A DNA stretch of 61,603 nucleotides from Salinicoccus sp. YB14-2 (GTDB lineage Bacteria > Bacillota > Bacilli > Staphylococcales > Salinicoccaceae), in contig NZ_LFKO01000002.1 in NCBI RefSeq assembly GCF_001265075.1, positions 80,397 to 141,999 of the forward strand. Direction: 5' to 3'. The notes below the pieces were generated by a model that did not search any database, was not told the DNA's origin, and was given only the letters and a program-made list of their open reading frames with translations. Each line of letters opens with the position of its first letter. Position 1 is the first letter of the stretch. Both the position numbers and the translations under genes were made by a program. Shown here in pieces: positions 25,840 to 34,927 of the stretch.

Positions 25840-28386
25840 TTAATCATTGTCATCATCATCATCGTCGTCATCGTCATCACTGCTCGATGAACCTCCGACA
25901 GAATAACGATCATCATACGTGTTGGTCACTGTGCCTCTCAGAGATGAATTGGAAAGTCCTTCATCATCAAAAGCAGCACCCATTCTAGACTGTATTGCCG
26001 GGTCATTTAAACTGCTCTTGTCACTGAGTCTTGTATCTTCTGCGACTGGACCGGTAATCGGATCATCCAAATCTTCTTCACAGTCACTTTCTGTTTCCAT
26101 TGTAAGTCCACAATATTCGATTTCTCTGACTGAGTCAGGCTGTTGGAAAGAAGTACCGCGGCCCATCTGATCCGGAGCGAGAGCGATCAATTCCTGAGTC
26201 AGGTTACGCCAGTTGTATATATGGAGATATTGTTCACCTTCATAGCCGGAAACCTGAGGTATGTTCTCATCATAACCCATCCATAAGCCTAGAGTTACAT
26301 CCGGGTTGTATCCCATGAACCACGAGTCGACGAATGAATTGGATGTACCTGTTTTGGCTGCAAAATCGTATTCATTTTCAATACTTCGATAAAAGTCTTC
26401 GATATGATATGCAGAACCTGATATAAAGGATTCCTGCAACATATCAGACATCAGATATGCAGTTGAATCTTTGAACACTTCATTTTTAACAGGTTCGTGT
26501 TCGTAAATGACTTCACCGTCAGGACTTGTAATGCTTTCAATCATATAGCCTTCTGTAAAGCTGCCGTCCTGTGCAAAACTAGAAAATGCATCGACGTTCT
26601 CCTGCACAGTAAGGTTATTCGTACCTAGTGGCAGTGAAGCGAATCCGCGGCCTTCGAGATCAAATAGCGTATCTGGTAATGGCAGGTTCATACGTTCAAA
26701 ATATTCCTGAGGGTTCTCTTCACGGACATCTGACCATAATCTCAGTGTACTCAGGTTATATGAGTTACTGAGTGCATGTTTTGCAGAAACAAGGCCAAAT
26801 TCTTCCTCATAGTCGTAGTTGGCAGGCTCATAACCGTTATAACTGAATTTCTCATCCAGTAATACTGTATCAGGAGCAATAATACCCTTGTCGACCGCAG
26901 GACCGAATGTAATTAATGGCTTCATTGTTGAACCGATTTGACGATCCGTCTGTGTGGCGTGGTTAACAGATGAATCCTCATGGTCACGGCCGCCGATAAA
27001 TCCTAATATTTTACCGCTGCTGTTTTCTTTTAATATTGCACCGACTTCGTGATGCATCATTTCTTCTTCCTGATCAGAACCTTCCTCTATATCAATCGCA
27101 TCTTCAGAACTTCTGTCACCATAATAGTAGAAGTTATCATCTTTGACATCCTGCATGGTGTCATAGATTTCTTTATCAATGGTTGAAGTGATGTGATAAC
27201 CCTGATATCGGAGCGCCTGGTTTGCCTGTTCTGTATAGTCTTGATTGATGAGTGGTGTGGAATCCACTTCTTCACGCGTCAGACCATCCTCTTCTGCCAG
27301 GACGTATTTTAAAATTTGGACACTGCGTCGCTCCAACTCATCTGTTAAGAAAGGATAGTTCTGGTTTGGAACAACGACACTGTCTGTTAAGTTCGCGTAT
27401 AAGTCATATTCGACAGCTTCGTCATATTCTTCCTGGGTGATTTTTTCCTCCAATAACATGCGGTCTAAAACAAATGTCTGTCTGTTCTTACCGTACTGCA
27501 GATAATCTTCGTCTTTGACTGAACCGCCTTGCATAAACGGTGTGTATGCATATGGGTTTTGCGGCATACCAGCTAAAAATGCACTTTCAGCGAGGTTGAG
27601 CTCACTTGCGTCTTTTCCGAAAACACCTTCGGCAGCTGCCTGTATGCCGGCAACATTTTGTCCATTGGCATTACGACCAAAAGAAACAGCGTTTAAATAT
27701 GCTTCGATGATTTCATCTTTGTCGAGCAGTTTTTCCACCCGGAAAGCAAGGAGCAGTTCGACTGCTTTTCTGTCAAAAGTCGTTTCACTGGTAAGCAATT
27801 GGTTTTTGACCAGCTGTTGTGTCAATGTACTACCACCTGTACCGTCATCCCCGCCGGCGAAGACCTGGAGTGCTGCACGCATGAATGCTTTTGGTACGAC
27901 CCCGTTATGTTCGTAGAAGTGCTCATCTTCAGTTGCCACGACAGCATCTACTACATACGGGTTTATGTCTTCGTAGTCGACTCTCTCTCTGATGAGATCT
28001 GCACGGAGTGTCCCGAGCGATTCACCGGTGCCGAATGCAACCGTCGAGCTTTCCGTCATCTCTGTCAGAGCGACAACCAGTTCATCGTTGGACTGGACCT
28101 CTTCGTCGTTGACTAGAGCTGCAAAATAACCAAGGCCGACACTGAAAGCTAAAAGACCTAATAATGAAAATGCCAATATAATAAATAAAACAATATTCCA
28201 AGCAGTTTCATATGTAGTGAAAAAAGCGACTCTGACTGGAGAACCAGCATTTCTCATTCTCGTGTTTATATTTGAAAATTTTTCTTTGAAGGTGTTGCCG
28301 GTGACTGTGTCCTTGTCACCTTTCGGTTCGCCCTTCGTAAAAATTTTCTTAATATTATCAAAAAACTCTCTAATATTCTTCTTCAT
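25840..28386 (-). CDS. Class A penicillin-binding protein (glycosyltransferase-transpeptidase)
   Basis: 848 residues. Cytosolic N-terminus, one membrane helix (about 63-92), then a GT51 glycosyltransferase domain with EDEHFYEH (153-160) and GGSTLTQQ (184-191), then a transpeptidase with STMK (S486), SYN (542-544) and KTGTS (678-682). All catalytic motifs are intact, so it should polymerise and cross-link peptidoglycan outside the membrane. A cysteine pair (EYCGLTMETESDC) could form a disulphide. The C-terminus ends in serines and a nearly pure aspartate run coded by a GAT/GAC microsatellite. It is convergent with fhs. It is larger than S. aureus PBP2, and I do not assign a specific symbol. 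Confidence 0.92.
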   Translation of the reverse strand: MKKNIREFFDNIKKIFTKGEPKGDKDTVTGNTFKEKFSNINTRMRNAGSPVRVAFFTTYETAWNIVLFIILAFSLLGLLAFSVGLGYFAALVNDEEVQSNDELVVALTEMTESSTVAFGTGESLGTLRADLIRERVDYEDINPYVVDAVVATEDEHFYEHNGVVPKAFMRAALQVFAGGDDGTGGSTLTQQLVKNQLLTSETTFDRKAVELLLAFRVEKLLDKDEIIEAYLNAVSFGRNANGQNVAGIQAAAEGVFGKDASELNLAESAFLAGMPQNPYAYTPFMQGGSVKDEDYLQYGKNRQTFVLDRMLLEEKITQEEYDEAVEYDLYANLTDSVVVPNQNYPFLTDELERRSVQILKYVLAEEDGLTREEVDSTPLINQDYTEQANQALRYQGYHITSTIDKEIYDTMQDVKDDNFYYYGDRSSEDAIDIEEGSDQEEEMMHHEVGAILKENSSGKILGFIGGRDHEDSSVNHATQTDRQIGSTMKPLITFGPAVDKGIIAPDTVLLDEKFSYNGYEPANYDYEEEFGLVSAKHALSNSYNLSTLRLWSDVREENPQEYFERMNLPLPDTLFDLEGRGFASLPLGTNNLTVQENVDAFSSFAQDGSFTEGYMIESITSPDGEVIYEHEPVKNEVFKDSTAYLMSDMLQESFISGSAYHIEDFYRSIENEYDFAAKTGTSNSFVDSWFMGYNPDVTLGLWMGYDENIPQVSGYEGEQYLHIYNWRNLTQELIALAPDQMGRGTSFQQPDSVREIEYCGLTMETESDCEEDLDDPITGPVAEDTRLSDKSSLNDPAIQSRMGAAFDDEGLSNSSLRGTVTNTYDDRYSVGGSSSSDDDDDDDDDDND
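25847..25882 (-). repeat. GAT/GAC trinucleotide tract coding the PBP aspartate tail
   Basis: An almost uninterrupted run of ATC/GTC triplets (plus-strand view) encodes ten aspartates followed by ND. The mix of two codons suggests selection on the peptide as well as slippage. Confidence 0.7.
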
Positions 28387-28513
28387 GTGGACCTCCTATC
28401 AACGGACATTATACCATATATAAAATCATTATAGATAGTGATATCAACCCTTTCAAGATTAAAAAGTGATGAAATTATTACTTCACTTTTTATGATGCAG
28501 ACTTGCCTTGCAG

Positions 28514-28541
28514 TTGACTTTTGGAATGAAGGTGTTATTAT
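28514..28541 (+). promoter_or_regulatory. Sigma-A promoter of the tyrS T-box transcript
   Basis: -35 TTGACT (28514-28519), 16-bp spacer, -10 TATTAT (28536-28541); the AT-rich stretch allows other registers. It places the transcript start just before the T-box stem I. Confidence 0.6.
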
Positions 28542-28550
28542 ATATAATAA

Positions 28551-28756
28551 ATTAATACCCTCTGAATAGTGGGAGAAGTAGCGGATATATTCTGATTAAG
28601 AGAGCTGGTGGCCGGTGAAAATCAGTGATGGATAATTTGTGAATACACCCATACGAAACATTCAGGAACCAGGATGATATTCATCCGAAAGTGAAACCGT
28701 TTGGTGGTACCGTGCTCTGCACCCATACTATTTTTAGTAGGGTGTTTTTTTATTTT
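28551..28756 (+). promoter_or_regulatory. T-box riboswitch (tyrosine) controlling tyrS
   Basis: Leader with the T-box landmarks. The AG-bulge region AGAGAGCTGGTGG is near 28599-28611. The specifier TAC (28644-28646), in GAATACACC, codes for tyrosine. The T-box core TGGTGGTACCGTG (28702-28714) has a TGGT bulge complementary to an ACCA tRNA end. The terminator stem CACCC-a-TACTA / TAGTA-GGGTG (28720-28744) carries a T-tract. Uncharged tRNA-Tyr should favour read-through into tyrS. This explains most of the 390-bp gap before tyrS; the first 125 bases hold nothing else I can name. Confidence 0.93.
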
Positions 28757-28758
28757 AA

Positions 28759-30039
<1,281 letters not shown>

Positions 30040-30062
30040 AGAACCCTTTGTAATTTAAGAAG

Positions 30063-30202
30063 ATGTTTAGATTATTCCTGTTTTTTAAATGCGATAATCC
30101 GAGCATGCAGTGATGACTGTGGGACTTGCTCGTTTTCGAAGGTTAAATTGCGAGCATCTCAATATATTTAAAAGGTTTGCTCGTTTCATGGAACTGAAAT
30201 CA
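30063..30202. repeat. Short tandem array of 51-bp imperfect palindromes
   Basis: Two units of 51 bp begin at 30101 and 30152, each opening GAGCAT and carrying TTGCTCGTTT 25 bases later. The arms CGAGCA / TGCTCG define a 33-nt hairpin (30100-30132 in the first unit). A decayed half-unit may lie at 30063-30100. It fills the tyrS-yjiH gap ahead of the terminator and shares its period and hairpin footprint with the array at 61422. Confidence 0.6.
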
Positions 30203-30228
30203 CAAAAGACAAATATAGTAATGACACA

Positions 30229-30265
30229 AAAATAGAGGACAAGATTTTATCTTGTCCTCTATTTT
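30229..30265. terminator. Bidirectional terminator between tyrS and the yjiH-like gene
   Basis: Perfect 17-bp stem from AAAATAGAGGACAAGAT (30229-30245) to its complement (30249-30265), suited to both convergent genes. Confidence 0.95.
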
Positions 30266-30274
30266 CATTTAATA

Positions 30275-31606
30275 TTAAAAAATGATATGTGCGAAGATAA
30301 TGATAATAGGCAATGTAATGGCTGTTCTCAGTAAGAAAATGATGAACAATTTGCCAATTCCGATCGGAATTTTGGAACCTAGAATGACACCGCCGACTTC
30401 GGATAAGTATATCAGCTGAGTGATACTCAATGCACCGACAACAAATCGTGTCATATCGGAAGCGACCGTTTCAATTAAGATGGCCGGCAGGAACATGTCT
30501 GTAAAACCGATGAACAGTGTTTCAGATGCTGCCTGCGCTTCTTGTATACCCACGAGTTCCAACAGCGGTACAAATGGTGCACCGATCCATGTGAATACTG
30601 GTGTATATTCAGCGACAATCGTACCGAGGGTTCCGATTGCCATAACAATCGGCAGTACTGCAAACCACATGTCTCCGACTGTCTTCAAGCCGTCTTTCAA
30701 GTAGTCTAAAAAGCCGTCTGCTTTTTCAGCTTTATCCATCGCCTGGCGGTAACCCCATGTAAATGGGTTATAACCTTCAGGGATTTCTTCGTTAAGCGCT
30801 CTGTCTTCACGATTGTACGTGTCTTCTATTCTGGAAAGAGGCGGTATTCTCGGCATGATGAATGCTGCAGCTAGACCTGCAACCAATACCGTCAAATAGA
30901 ATAGACCGAAGTAATCCATCAAATCGATTAAATCCAAAATGACTACTGTAAACGTGATGGAAACGACAGAGAAAGTTGTCGCAATTACTGTTGCTTCTCT
31001 TCTTGTATAATATCCGTCTTCATACTGTTTACTACTTAAAAGGACACCGACTGTTCCGTCACCAACCCATGAAGCGAGATTATCGACAGTGGAGCGGCCG
31101 GGTAACGTGAATAAAGGTCGCATAACTTTAGTGAAAACGGCACCTACAAATTCCAGCAGCCCGTAATTTAATAATAAAGGAAGCAGTATTCCGGCAAATA
31201 AAAACACGGATAGTAACGTAGGCATCAAGTCGTTCAGTATCATGCCGCCGGTGCCTCCCGAAGTAACGACTTCAGGGCCGAGTTCAAAATAAGTCAGTAA
31301 TACGAATAATGCACCAATGAGCCTTGTCACCACCCACACAGGTGTCACTGAAAAAATATCAGCCAGCATTTTTGAATTCGGTTTATGTATCCAGCTGAAT
31401 ATGACAGTCAAAATGGCAGCCAGTGTGATTATAATGGTAATAATGAGTAAAGTTGAATCATGTCCGATTATATCCAGTAATAAACCTGCCAAGTATGCGA
31501 TAGGTATTGTCGTACCGCCGTCAGCATCTGTCAGAGGATATAAAAACATGAATACACCAATTAAAGATGGTATTAAAAATTTTAATAAAGTTGCAGTTTT
31601 GTTCAT
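30275..31606 (-). CDS. YjiH-family membrane protein with nucleoside-recognition (Gate) domains
   Basis: A 443-residue polytopic protein (about 10 hydrophobic segments) of the YjiH family, with Gate-type repeats near FTLPGRSTVDNLASWVGDG and ESLFIGFTDMFLP-like segments. The family is thought to be transport-related; the substrate is unknown. The RBS AGGTAGGG precedes the ATG. A near-perfect cre site lies just upstream of its promoter, so carbon catabolite control is likely. It is divergent from a dipeptidase gene; that neighbourhood would fit uptake of a nitrogenous nutrient, but this is inference. Confidence 0.75.
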   Translation of the reverse strand: MNKTATLLKFLIPSLIGVFMFLYPLTDADGGTTIPIAYLAGLLLDIIGHDSTLLIITIIITLAAILTVIFSWIHKPNSKMLADIFSVTPVWVVTRLIGALFVLLTYFELGPEVVTSGGTGGMILNDLMPTLLSVFLFAGILLPLLLNYGLLEFVGAVFTKVMRPLFTLPGRSTVDNLASWVGDGTVGVLLSSKQYEDGYYTRREATVIATTFSVVSITFTVVILDLIDLMDYFGLFYLTVLVAGLAAAFIMPRIPPLSRIEDTYNREDRALNEEIPEGYNPFTWGYRQAMDKAEKADGFLDYLKDGLKTVGDMWFAVLPIVMAIGTLGTIVAEYTPVFTWIGAPFVPLLELVGIQEAQAASETLFIGFTDMFLPAILIETVASDMTRFVVGALSITQLIYLSEVGGVILGSKIPIGIGKLFIIFLLRTAITLPIIIIFAHIIF

Positions 31607-31628
31607 AAATATCCCTACCTTTAATTAA

Positions 31629-31656
31629 ATTATACAATTCATAATTGTAAAGTAAA
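31629..31656 (-). promoter_or_regulatory. Sigma-A promoter of the yjiH-like gene
   Basis: On the minus strand, TTTACT, a 16-bp spacer and TATAAT (plus-strand ATTATA at 31629-31634), about 23 bases before the start codon. Confidence 0.6.
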
Positions 31657-31669
31657 CAGTGAAAATATA

Positions 31670-31683
31670 AGAAAACGTTTTCA
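31670..31683. promoter_or_regulatory. cre site upstream of the yjiH-like gene
   Basis: Minus-strand TGAAAACGTTTTCT matches the cre consensus at 13 of 14 positions. It is centred upstream of the -35 box of the minus-strand promoter, a position compatible with CcpA activation or with repression of a longer divergent region. Confidence 0.8.
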
Positions 31684-31780
31684 TCGCTAATTTACAGTTT
31701 ATACTTTGATTAATATTAATTCAATCATTATTTTATTATGTATAAATATATTTATCTTTTGCGAGTCAATTCATTGTCTG

Positions 31781-31786
31781 TATAAT
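31781..31786 (+). promoter_or_regulatory. Probable -10 box of the M19 dipeptidase gene
   Basis: TATAAT 22 bases before the start codon. The best -35 candidate is TTGCGA (31759-31764) with a 16-bp spacer, a weak match. Confidence 0.45.
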
Positions 31787-31807
31787 ATCTGTTGAGGGGG
31801 AGTAGTA

Positions 31808-32758
31808 ATGAAGATTATCGATACACATTGTGACGCGCTGTTGAAATTACAAAGTGACATACGTCAGTCAAGAGGATTAATGGATGCGCGTTCCCAAATG
31901 AGATTTTCAGATGCTGAAGCAATCGATACGAATTATAAACGTTTAAAAGAAGGGGACGTGCAGGTACAGTTTTTCGCGATTTTCATTTCTCCGAAAGTGC
32001 CCGATAATGAAAAATGGCAGCATGCGCTTGAGCAGGTGGATATTTTTTATAACGAAGTGCTTACACAGGAAAAAATGGTACACATTAAAAATCTGAAAGA
32101 GATAAAACAATTGAAACCTCATGAAATCGGGGCTGTGCTGACGCTTGAAGGGTCGGATGCATTCGGCAATGACTTGATGAAACTACGCACGTTGATCAGG
32201 CTGGGCGTTCTGTCGCTCGGTCTGGTATGGAACAATGCAAATCTGGTGGCTGACGGTGTTGGTGAAACGAGAAACGCCGGCCTTTCCAACTTTGGTGCCG
32301 AAGTGATTGAAGTATGCAACGAAAATAAAGTGCTCATCGATGTGAGCCATTTAAATATTCCCGGATTCAACGACATTATAGACAAAGCGGACAAAGTGTT
32401 TGCGAGCCATTCAAACGCGCGTGGAATATTCGACCACCCGCGGAATTTAACAGATGAACAGATTACACAAATCATCGGCCGAAATGGAATGATCAATATC
32501 GTCTTCTGTCCGATGTTCATCAAAGAGGGTGAGCTTGAAATCGAAGATCTGTTTCCTCATATTGACCGCATCATAAAGCTCGGTGGCAAAGATCACATCG
32601 GCATCGGCTCGGATTTTGATGGTATCGACACATATGTAAACGGCCTGCGCCATGCAGGCGAATTTCAAAATTTGGTTGCCAAAATTGAGGCTGAGTACGG
32701 CACCGGGTTCACGGAACAGATAACACACCGTAATTTCAAATATATTTTCTGTGAATAA
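31808..32758 (+). CDS. Membrane-dipeptidase (M19) family peptidase
   Basis: A 316-residue renal-dipeptidase-type metallohydrolase. Metal ligands are visible in DTHCDALLKL (residues 4-13), LTLEGSDAF, DVSHLN, ASHSNARG and GIGSDFDGI. No signal peptide, so it acts in the cytosol on dipeptides, probably including D-containing ones. The RBS is TTGAGGGGGAG. Its stop overlaps a bidirectional terminator shared with the lipoprotein gene. Confidence 0.88.
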   Translation: MKIIDTHCDALLKLQSDIRQSRGLMDARSQMRFSDAEAIDTNYKRLKEGDVQVQFFAIFISPKVPDNEKWQHALEQVDIFYNEVLTQEKMVHIKNLKEIKQLKPHEIGAVLTLEGSDAFGNDLMKLRTLIRLGVLSLGLVWNNANLVADGVGETRNAGLSNFGAEVIEVCNENKVLIDVSHLNIPGFNDIIDKADKVFASHSNARGIFDHPRNLTDEQITQIIGRNGMINIVFCPMFIKEGELEIEDLFPHIDRIIKLGGKDHIGIGSDFDGIDTYVNGLRHAGEFQNLVAKIEAEYGTGFTEQITHRNFKYIFCE

Positions 32759-32781
32759 AAGGCGGCCAACAGCCTTTTATT
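32754..32781. terminator. Bidirectional terminator overlapping two stop codons
   Basis: Stem AATAAAAGGC (32754-32763) / GCCTTTTATT (32772-32781), covering the ends of both convergent genes. Confidence 0.8.
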
Positions 32782-33268
32782 CCTCATTTATACTTTCGTA
32801 CTGTTCTTCAATCAAGTCGTGTTTACTATCAATATTGTCCTCGAGCTTCTTGATTTCTTCAAGATCTTCATCGAATGTTTCTGAAAAACTGTCGTCATCC
32901 ATAGGATTTGAAACATAAAAGTTCAAGTTAAACTCGCCGTAGCGCTTGGTGAGAGTTTCCAAAGTGTTAATGTAATCGAGCATGGATTCCTGCAGCTCCA
33001 GATGATCAGATTCGCCGAAGTCATAATTATTGATGACTGATTTGAAGTCTTCGAACTTAGGAATCAGGTTATTATAATAAATGTCCAGCTGATTTTCACG
33101 TTCATCTGAATTTCTGATGTCTTCCAGTTCACGCTCCATTTCATTCCTCAGCTCTTCATGATTTCTGTTGAACGCTTCATATAAACTTTCTAAATCATCA
33201 CTTTCATTTTCTCCGCATCCCATCAATATAAAACTGAGGGCTGCCATCAAAAATATTAATTTTTTCAT
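32777..33268 (-). CDS. Helical surface lipoprotein of unknown function
   Basis: 163 residues with a lipoprotein signal (lipobox LMGC, lipidated C18) and a highly charged, helical mature part with coiled-coil character. It is anchored to the outer face of the membrane. I recognise no domain. The RBS AAGGAAGGTGC precedes the ATG. A weaker sigma-B-like promoter candidate points at it. Confidence 0.75.
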   Translation of the reverse strand: MKKLIFLMAALSFILMGCGENESDDLESLYEAFNRNHEELRNEMERELEDIRNSDERENQLDIYYNNLIPKFEDFKSVINNYDFGESDHLELQESMLDYINTLETLTKRYGEFNLNFYVSNPMDDDSFSETFDEDLEEIKKLEDNIDSKHDLIEEQYESINEE

Positions 33269-33344
33269 TAAGCACCTTCCTTTATTCTATTTTAACATGA
33301 TTGAATATTAGATTAAGTTTTATTTGCCTGATAAATGTTGTATA

Positions 33345-33369
33345 ATACCCAAGTTGATTATTTTTAAAG
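33345..33369 (-). promoter_or_regulatory. Possible sigma-B promoter of the lipoprotein gene
   Basis: On the minus strand, CTTTAA, 13 bp, GGGTAT. The spacing equals the three better sites in the window but the first base of the -35 is not G. It overlaps a TATAAT (33341-33346) that could serve the divergent MFS gene. Confidence 0.4.
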
Positions 33370-33384
33370 GTTTAAGGTGATAAT

Positions 33385-34530
33385 GTGAATAAAAAATTAT
33401 TAGTCACTTTTACAGTCGGAGTATTCTTACTCGGAATGATGGAATTGATTATTTCCGGTATATTGGAACTGATGAGTGATGATTTGGGAATCAGTGTTGC
33501 TGTTACGGGCCAGCTGATCACTGTTTATGCAGTCAGTTTTGCTTTTTTCGGGCCGGTGCTTGTTAAACTGACAGAGAAATATAAGCCGAAGCCTGTCATT
33601 TTAATTTCTTTGATTGTCTTCATATTTGGTAATGTCATTTTCGGACTTTCTGAAACATTCCTGATGCTGGCACTCGGCAGAGTGGTGACGGCAATGGCGG
33701 CCGCCATTTTTATCGTCAAGATTTTGGACATGACTGTAGTATTGTCTGAACCGAGTATCAGAGGGAAAATGATTGCGCTTGTTTATATGGGTTTCTCTGC
33801 GGCCAATGTTTTTGGTATACCGCTTGGCACTTTGGTCGGAACGTTGTTTGGCTGGAGACTTATATTCCTCTTTGTCATCGTGCTTTCGATAATTGTAGGT
33901 ATCGGTCTGATTTTGTTGGTGCCGGATAAAGAATCGGAAAATAAGGAAAGCACGACTAAAACGAAAATCATGAGTATGAGAAATGTGGTTCTGTACATCG
34001 GTGTGACAATGTCGGTACTGATTGGTAACTACATTGTACTTGGATATATTTCTCCACTGATGACGTCCAATGGATTTACAATAGAAAATGTTTCCATCGC
34101 ACTGTTCATTGCCGGTGCCGGCGGGATGGCAGGGACAGTCCTCGGGGGAAATCTGGTGGACCGGTTCGGTTCCAGAAGAACAGTTATTACTATGATGGTT
34201 TTATTTTCACTGACGATGCTTGTCATGCCTCTGTTATACAGTACACCAATTCTGTTCTATATCAATCTGTTCATCTGGAGTCTTTTCCAGTGGAGTACAA
34301 GTCCAGCTGTCCAGGCCGGTCTTGTGGATAATGTCGAAGGATCGGCTGCGAGTGTCTTCAGCTGGAATATGTCAGGCTTGAATCTTGGTATCGGCATCGG
34401 CGCCGTCATCGGGGGTATTTTCATCAGCCGTTTCGATATCAGCTTTGCGCCTTGGCTCAGTTTCTTCATTATATTGCTTGGACTGTCATTCGCTATATTA
34501 GTAAAAGAAGATAAAAAAATGTATAATTAA
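33385..34530 (+). CDS. MFS transporter (DHA1/AraJ type)
   Basis: A 381-residue, 12-segment major facilitator with the typical mid-protein linker (DKESENKESTTKTK, about 175-190). It belongs to the drug:H+ antiporter-1 type of exporters; the substrate is unknown. The start is GTG behind AAGGTGAT. It is divergent from the lipoprotein gene and followed closely by a small membrane protein gene. A second, distant paralogue is at 55711-56901. Confidence 0.85.
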   Translation: MNKKLLVTFTVGVFLLGMMELIISGILELMSDDLGISVAVTGQLITVYAVSFAFFGPVLVKLTEKYKPKPVILISLIVFIFGNVIFGLSETFLMLALGRVVTAMAAAIFIVKILDMTVVLSEPSIRGKMIALVYMGFSAANVFGIPLGTLVGTLFGWRLIFLFVIVLSIIVGIGLILLVPDKESENKESTTKTKIMSMRNVVLYIGVTMSVLIGNYIVLGYISPLMTSNGFTIENVSIALFIAGAGGMAGTVLGGNLVDRFGSRRTVITMMVLFSLTMLVMPLLYSTPILFYINLFIWSLFQWSTSPAVQAGLVDNVEGSAASVFSWNMSGLNLGIGIGAVIGGIFISRFDISFAPWLSFFIILLGLSFAILVKEDKKMYN

Positions 34531-34556
34531 GTGGAATGAGAAGCGAGGGATATTTT

Positions 34557-34835
34557 ATGATACTCAGAATTATTATGTATATAGGACTTGGACTCCTATC
34601 TATATTTTTAATAAATTACTTTGAGTTTGCTAATATCGAATTCACGATTATTAATGTGCTGATAGCGGTCGGTTCGCTTATAGCGCTTAAAATCCTATAT
34701 TCGATATTCACACGCTTTCTAAGAGTGCTGGTCTTTGCATTCGTATTTCTGCCGGTGATCGGTCTGGTCATCTATTACGTTTATGCATACTTTACGGGAC
34801 AGTCCGTGGACTTGGCATCTTTGGCAGTATGGTAA
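34557..34835 (+). CDS. Small membrane protein
   Basis: 92 residues with about three hydrophobic segments. The ATG at 34557 is chosen for the RBS GCGAGGGA (34543-34550); an ATG at 34536 has no RBS. It lies 26 bases after the MFS gene, probably in the same transcript, and ends at a terminator. I do not recognise a family. Confidence 0.65.
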   Translation: MILRIIMYIGLGLLSIFLINYFEFANIEFTIINVLIAVGSLIALKILYSIFTRFLRVLVFAFVFLPVIGLVIYYVYAYFTGQSVDLASLAVW

Positions 34836-34840
34836 CAATG

Positions 34841-34873
34841 AACTGAACGGTTTAATAGACTGTTCAGTTTTTT
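34841..34873 (+). terminator. Terminator of the MFS / small membrane protein unit
   Basis: AACTGAAC (34841-34848) / GTTCAGTT (34862-34869) followed by a T-tract. Confidence 0.88.
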
Positions 34874-34927
34874 ATTTACATCAACAAAAATTCATTTGAT
34901 TATCAAATTTAAAAAGAGGTGAAGTTC

